This document shows, piece after piece, positions 34,083 through 37,679 of a DNA stretch of 37,679 bases (position 1 is its first letter; each line of letters starts with the position of its first letter). Position numbers and translations under genes: made by a program. The notes under the pieces were generated by a model. The model saw nothing but the letters and a program-made list of their open reading frames with translations, ran no database searches and was not told the origin of the DNA. Source of the DNA: Mycobacterium kyorinense. Lineage in GTDB: Bacteria; Actinomycetota; Actinomycetes; Mycobacteriales; Mycobacteriaceae. Where the stretch lies: assembly GCF_001672775.1 (NCBI RefSeq), contig NZ_LZKJ01000171.1, positions 1 to 37,679 of the forward strand. The letters are read 5' to 3'.

Positions 34083-35621
34083 GTGACAAAGAGCGCGGAG
34101 GAAACAACCCCGGTGCCCGTCGAACCGACCATGCCGCAACCTCCGAGAACCGAACCCACCCCGTCGTTGCTGTCACGCCGCTTCATCGGTGTGGTTGTCG
34201 CTATCGGTGGCGTACTGCTGATGGCGTATATGGATGGCCCCGTCGCGGTCTATGCGCTTCCTAAGATCCAAAATGAACTGGCCCTGTCGAATGCTGAGCG
34301 CAGCTGGGTGATTACCGCCTACGTGGTGGCCTTTGCCAGCCTGATGCTGCTGGGCGGCCGCCTGGGTGACGCGATCGGCCGCAAGCGGACCTTCCTCATC
34401 GGGGTTGCGGTGTTCACCTTCGCCTCGGCCCTGTGCGGCATCGCGTGGAACGGGGACATCCTCGTGCTGGCTCGTTTCATGCATGGCGCGTCCGCGGCGA
34501 TCGTGGCACCGACGTCTATGGCGCTGATCGTCACCACCTTCCCGAAGGGGCCGACCCGTAATGCGGCCACGGCGGTGTTCGGCGCAATGAACGGTGTGGG
34601 CGCGGTATTGGGGCTGGTGGTGGGTCCGACACTGACCGAAGTGTCATGGCGGCTGGCGTTCTTGGTGAACGTGCCGATCGGGTTGGTGACGGTGTTCCTG
34701 GCCCGCAGGGCGCTGCGGGAAACCTTGAAGGAGCGGATGAAACTCGACGCCAGCGGCGCCGTGCTGGCCATGTTGGCCTGCATAGCTACGATTTTCGGCT
34801 TCTCGATTGGGCCGGAGAAGGGTTGGCAGTCGCCGCTCACGATCGGTGCGGCAGTGGTGGCCCTGGGCGCCTTGGTGGGGTTCGTGGTGGTGGAGCGCAC
34901 GGCCGAAAACCCCATCCTGCCATTTAATCTGTTCTCTGACCGCAACCGGCTGGCCACGTTCGGGGCCATGTTCCTCTCGGGCGGGGTGAGTTTCACGCTG
35001 ACCGTGCTCGTCTCCCTCTATGTGCAAACCATCATGGGCTACGGTCCGCTGCACGCAGGTGTCAGCTTTATCCCGTTCGCCGTCGCGACGAGCATCGGGG
35101 TGGCGTTGGCGTCGCGGCTGGTTTTCCGGTTCGCTCCGCGAACAGTGGTGATCTCCGGCGCCATCCTGGTGGTGGGCGCGCTACTGTACGGCTCGACGTT
35201 CAGCCGCGGCATGCCGTACTTCCCGAATTTGGTGGTGCCGATCGTCGTCGGCGCTATCGGCCTCGGCATGATCAACGTGCCGCTCATGCTGTCGCTGGTT
35301 GCCAGCGTCAATTTCGACCGAATCGGGCCCACCACCGCAATTGCCCTGATGTTGCAGACCCTGGGTGGGCCGGTGGTGCTGGTCGTCGTCCAAGCCGCCA
35401 TAACGATGCGCACGCTGCAGCTGGGCGGCACCGTCGGGCCGCCGGAGCACATGAACACCGCCCAGTTGGATGCGGTGGATCACGGCTTGACGTTCGGTCT
35501 GCTGTGGCTGGCGGGAGTGGTCATCCTGCTCGGTTCGGTGGCGCTGCTCATCGGCTACACCGCGCAGCAGGTGGCGCATGCACAAAAAGTCAGGCAGGCC
35601 GCCGCCGGCGAAGACGTGTAA
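34083..35621 (+). CDS. MFS drug/lipid exporter, DHA2 (EmrB/QacA) family, 14 TM
   Basis: This 512-residue inner-membrane transporter has about fourteen hydrophobic helices, the pattern of the DHA2 drug:H+ antiporter family. A Pro/Glu-rich cytoplasmic tail (residues 1-30) comes first. Helix 1 contains LLMAYMDGPVAVYALP, where the family usually has a LDxTIVNVALP motif, so the conserved Asp is kept. The loop 2-3 motif is LLGGRLGDAIGRKR. A motif-C-like GAVLGLVVGPTLTE stretch lies in helix 5, and WRLAFLVNVPIG follows. The GTG start lies right behind a -10 box. The gene lies between sugar-methyltransferase and sulfotransferase genes, so export of a glycolipid intermediate is possible; ordinary drug efflux fits equally well. 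Confidence 0.92.
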   Translation: MTKSAEETTPVPVEPTMPQPPRTEPTPSLLSRRFIGVVVAIGGVLLMAYMDGPVAVYALPKIQNELALSNAERSWVITAYVVAFASLMLLGGRLGDAIGRKRTFLIGVAVFTFASALCGIAWNGDILVLARFMHGASAAIVAPTSMALIVTTFPKGPTRNAATAVFGAMNGVGAVLGLVVGPTLTEVSWRLAFLVNVPIGLVTVFLARRALRETLKERMKLDASGAVLAMLACIATIFGFSIGPEKGWQSPLTIGAAVVALGALVGFVVVERTAENPILPFNLFSDRNRLATFGAMFLSGGVSFTLTVLVSLYVQTIMGYGPLHAGVSFIPFAVATSIGVALASRLVFRFAPRTVVISGAILVVGALLYGSTFSRGMPYFPNLVVPIVVGAIGLGMINVPLMLSLVASVNFDRIGPTTAIALMLQTLGGPVVLVVVQAAITMRTLQLGGTVGPPEHMNTAQLDAVDHGLTFGLLWLAGVVILLGSVALLIGYTAQQVAHAQKVRQAAAGEDV

Positions 35622-35708
35622 CTCGTGGCTAGAGTTGCGAGCAGCACGCGCGTCCCGAAATCGTTGTGCCATACACCGATTCAGGACAATAAGTGCCGGG
35701 TCCCCGGC

Positions 35709-35714
35709 TATCCT
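35709..35714 (+). promoter_or_regulatory. -10 box (TATCCT) for the leader ORF / sulfotransferase
   Basis: TATCCT ends six bases before the ATG at 35721, the geometry expected for a leaderless mycobacterial transcript. It would drive the 30-codon leader and the sulfotransferase gene behind it. Confidence 0.55.
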
Positions 35715-35720
35715 GCCGCT

Positions 35721-35813
35721 ATGCGCCAGAGCCGAACCACGTTGGAGAATCTTATGGTGGAGCACCGCGCTCCCGCTCTGTCCACGGCATCGAGCGCGAG
35801 GTTGTGCTCGTGA
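35721..35813 (+). CDS. 30-residue leaderless leader peptide
   Basis: This short frame starts at an ATG placed at the expected transcript start of a TATCCT promoter and ends with Arg-Leu-Cys-Ser and TGA at 35811-35813. Its stop overlaps the GTG of the sulfotransferase gene (GTGA at 35810-35813), so ribosomes finishing it could restart on the next gene. Mycobacteria have many such leaderless small ORFs, some of which act as Cys-dependent attenuators. Here there is a single Cys codon, second from the end, so regulation by cysteine is only a guess. The peptide itself resembles nothing I recognise. Confidence 0.45.
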   Translation: MRQSRTTLENLMVEHRAPALSTASSARLCS

Positions 35814-36778
35814 TCCCTGCAGGTCAGAGCGGCACGGCGGCCCGCCCCGTTGTTGTGTTCGTGATGGGCGCGCCTCGGTCTGGAACGTCGGCGCTCACCC
35901 GGGTCCTCTCGCTATGTGGCGCTGCGCTTCCAGCCAAGATGGCGGGCGCCGATCGGAACAATCAGCGTGGCTATTGGGAGCCGCGCGAGTCCATCCATCT
36001 CAACAACAAAATTTTGCGCCGGCACAACAGCACCCCGTTCGACCCGTCGTTGCGTTTACAAGAGGACGGTGAGTTCGACGCCGACGAGAAGGCTCGCTGC
36101 GTCGCCGAAATCGGGGCGTTTCTGTCCACGTTGCCGGCCGCGCCGGTCGTGCTCATCAAGGATGCGCATGTAACGTTGCTGTCCAGCTTGTGGTTTGAAG
36201 CGGCGCGCCAGGCCGGATTCGATATCGCGGTCGTGATTGCGGTGCGCCGCCCGCAGGAGTCCATCGCGTCGGGCGCGGCTGCATTTCAAATCCCGCCGGA
36301 GCTCGGGAGTGCGGTGTGGTTGAAATTCTCTTTGTTGTCGGAGCGAGTCACACGCAACCTGCCGCGCGTGTTCATCGACTACGCCAACCTCCTTGACGAC
36401 TGGCGTCGAGAAGTAAAGCGAATTTCCGTCGCGCTCGGAATCGATCTCAACGCCCGGGACGAGGACGCAATCGACGAGTTCCTCACACCGGATCTTCACC
36501 GCCAGCTACACACCGGCCCAGTGGCAGAGCCCTTCGGCACGAACTGGCTTTCTGTGGTCGACGAAGCGCTGCACGCCGCTGCGCACGAGGAGCCCTGGGA
36601 TCAGGCTGCGTTGGATAGAGTGTTCGACGCGTATCGGACGAGTGAGCAGGGTTTCCGGGCGGCGTTCGAGACTTACCAACGCTTGCACAAGATTAATCGG
36701 GTCATCCTGCCGTCCATCCTGAAGCTGCGTCACGAGGTGGTGGCGATGGCTCACCGGCGTCGCGGGACGTGGGCTTAG
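35810..36778 (+). CDS. Sulfotransferase-family protein
   Basis: This cytoplasmic protein of about 322 residues has a PAPS-type nucleotide fold. The 5'-phosphosulfate loop is FVMGAPRSGTSALTRVL near residue 20. The 3'-phosphate region is AVVIAVRRPQESIASG near residue 145. Sulfotransferases move sulfate from PAPS to a hydroxyl, often on a sugar or lipid. A later segment, RVFIDYANLLDDW, matches the family core. The start is GTG 35810, eight bases behind a GCGAGG element; GTG 35804 is an alternative. Frames opening farther upstream (to 35693) lack support. The gene converges on the glycosyltransferase with about 60 bases between stops. Sulfation of a glycolipid sugar is the natural hypothesis; related proteins exist with no proven activity. 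Confidence 0.82.
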   Translation: MIPAGQSGTAARPVVVFVMGAPRSGTSALTRVLSLCGAALPAKMAGADRNNQRGYWEPRESIHLNNKILRRHNSTPFDPSLRLQEDGEFDADEKARCVAEIGAFLSTLPAAPVVLIKDAHVTLLSSLWFEAARQAGFDIAVVIAVRRPQESIASGAAAFQIPPELGSAVWLKFSLLSERVTRNLPRVFIDYANLLDDWRREVKRISVALGIDLNARDEDAIDEFLTPDLHRQLHTGPVAEPFGTNWLSVVDEALHAAAHEEPWDQAALDRVFDAYRTSEQGFRAAFETYQRLHKINRVILPSILKLRHEVVAMAHRRRGTWA

Positions 36779-36839
36779 ACCGGCCCATGGATGCCGAGAG
36801 GATGATTTTGCGGCTCAGGTGACTGGACTTCCCCGTACA

Positions 36840-37679
36840 TCAGTGAACCGCCCGCGGGTCCGGAGCCGTCCCACGCCCGCCAACGCGCCGTAAACGAGCG
36901 AAGTTCTCCAGGAGATCGGCGGTGTTGGCAACGCTTTCGGCAGGCTTTGTCATTTGACTGGCGACCTCGCGGGCTCGCGCAAGGTATTTCGCGTCGAGGA
37001 TCCGGCGCAGGTCTGCGACCAGTGTTTCTTGGTTTGCGGCCGAAATGCGGCGCCCGAAGCCAACTTCCAGTCGCTTTACGAGCGATCCCCAGATCGCCTG
37101 ATCGGGCGCCGTCCAGTAGACCAGCGTGGGGGCCCCGGCGCGCAGACCCGCTGAGGTGGTGCCCATGCCACCGTGGTGCACGACCGCACGGCAAGCCGGA
37201 AAGGCGGCAGCGTAATTCATCGCGCTTACTACCTTGACATGGTCGAAGTGGGGGAGGTTGCTGAAGTCGCTCCAGCCGGCGCAAACCAACGCCCGCTCAC
37301 CTAACTGTGTGCAGGCGGCGCTGATCATCGCGAGCGTGTCGGCAGGGGATTTGACCGGTGTGCTGCCAAACCCGAAGAAAATCGGCGGTGTCCCCGCGCC
37401 AATCCAGAAGGCGATTTCGTCGTCAGCATCTGTGGGCAACTCCATCGTCAGCGCGCCGACAATGGGCCGTTGACCATTCCATTTCGTCCATTCGGCTGCC
37501 AGCCCGGGGAAGCAGACCTCGTCGTAGGCCTGGATCTCCAGTGACCCCGCTTCGGTGATCCGCCGTGGCGCGGGGCCTTTGGCCTTCGGCAGACCTAGTT
37601 GACGGCGCTGCGCATCATCCAGCCTCTTGAACATCGGCCAACCCAACCACTCCGACACCTTCATCACAGAACGGCCCAA
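36840..37679 (-). CDS. GT1/GT28-type glycosyltransferase, C-terminal part (cut by window end)
   Basis: About 279 residues of a glycosyltransferase are visible. The frame runs off the window end, so the N-terminal acceptor domain (probably about 150 residues) is missing. The donor-binding domain has PPIFFGFGSTPVKSP, a VCAGWSDFSNLP strand, and the signature AVVHHGGMGTTSAGLRAGAP followed by DQAIWGSLVKRLEVG. This is the form found in mycobacterial Gtf enzymes that add deoxyhexoses to glycopeptidolipids and phenolic glycolipids. It probably transfers a 6-deoxysugar from a nucleotide donor. The donor and acceptor cannot be told from this fragment. It converges with the sulfotransferase gene. Confidence 0.92.
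   Translation of the reverse strand: MGRSVMKVSEWLGWPMFKRLDDAQRRQLGLPKAKGPAPRRITEAGSLEIQAYDEVCFPGLAAEWTKWNGQRPIVGALTMELPTDADDEIAFWIGAGTPPIFFGFGSTPVKSPADTLAMISAACTQLGERALVCAGWSDFSNLPHFDHVKVVSAMNYAAAFPACRAVVHHGGMGTTSAGLRAGAPTLVYWTAPDQAIWGSLVKRLEVGFGRRISAANQETLVADLRRILDAKYLARAREVASQMTKPAESVANTADLLENFARLRRVGGRGTAPDPRAVH

Noticed and set aside
35619..35635. AACTC/GAGTT hairpin after the MFS gene as a terminator
   Set aside because: Short stem and no T-tract; plausible position but not enough to support a call.
1..37679. CRISPR arrays, tRNA or rRNA genes, and IS elements with terminal repeats
   Set aside because: None was seen on reading. The only mobile-type gene is the DUF222/HNH protein, and no flanking repeats were recognised.

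Overview
The window is GC-rich actinobacterial DNA. It is most likely from a Mycobacterium: it carries a Mas-like PKS paired with a condensation-superfamily acyltransferase, a 13E12-type DUF222/HNH gene, a VapBC pair, and several genes whose starts sit at the expected leaderless position behind TANNNT -10 boxes. The contents resemble a glycopeptidolipid-type (lipopeptide plus decorated sugars) locus, but not the classical mps/gtf/rmt layout. The species cannot be fixed from the sequence alone.

Layout. (1) 1-12267 (+): the 3' part of a giant NRPS, C*-A-T-C-A-T-C-A-T-E-C-T. The A-domain codes read by eye are Thr, Phe-like and Thr. The protein ends in a condensation plus carrier module with no adenylation domain and no thioesterase or reductase. 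(2) 12292-12966 (-): an ICMT/PEMT-type membrane methyltransferase, convergent with the NRPS. (3) 13097-15588 (-): a two-gene sulfur-oxidation operon, an MBL-fold/double-rhodanese protein and a sulfite-oxidase-like molybdoenzyme. (4) 15764-16418 (+): vapBC with a perfect operator palindrome and an odd vapC start. (5) 16468-24227 (-): a Mas-like reducing PKS (KS-AT-DH-ER-KR-ACP) translationally coupled to a WS/DGAT-like acyltransferase. (6) 24743-27452 (+): a DUF4422-like gene, rfbF and rfbG, overlapping end to end, which make CDP-4-keto-6-deoxyglucose. (7) 27562-28818 (+): DUF222/HNH. (8) 28847-31071 (-): a TylC3-type C-methyltransferase and a Gfo/Idh oxidoreductase. (9) 31151-33751 (+): three methyltransferases, the first fused to an N-terminal XRE helix-turn-helix. 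(10) 34083-35621 (+): a 14-TM MFS exporter. (11) 35721-36778 (+): a 30-codon leader ORF and a sulfotransferase-like gene. (12) 36840-37679 (-): the C-terminal part of a GT1-type glycosyltransferase, cut by the window edge.

Inferred working model. The NRPS makes a short lipopeptide ending in (Thr)-(Phe)-(D-allo-Thr). The PKS and acyltransferase supply and attach a methyl-branched acyl chain. RfbF/RfbG, the C-methyltransferase and the oxidoreductase make a branched 6-deoxyhexose, which glycosyltransferases add and O-methyltransferases (perhaps also the sulfotransferase) decorate. The MFS protein may export a product. The sulfur operon and vapBC look like unrelated passengers.

The most unusual points are the A-less terminal NRPS module, the XRE-HTH/CmcI methyltransferase fusion, the CDP-branched-sugar route in a lipopeptide locus, and the leaderless 30-aa leader coupled to the sulfotransferase. 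Function calls rest on motif reading by eye; no database search was run.
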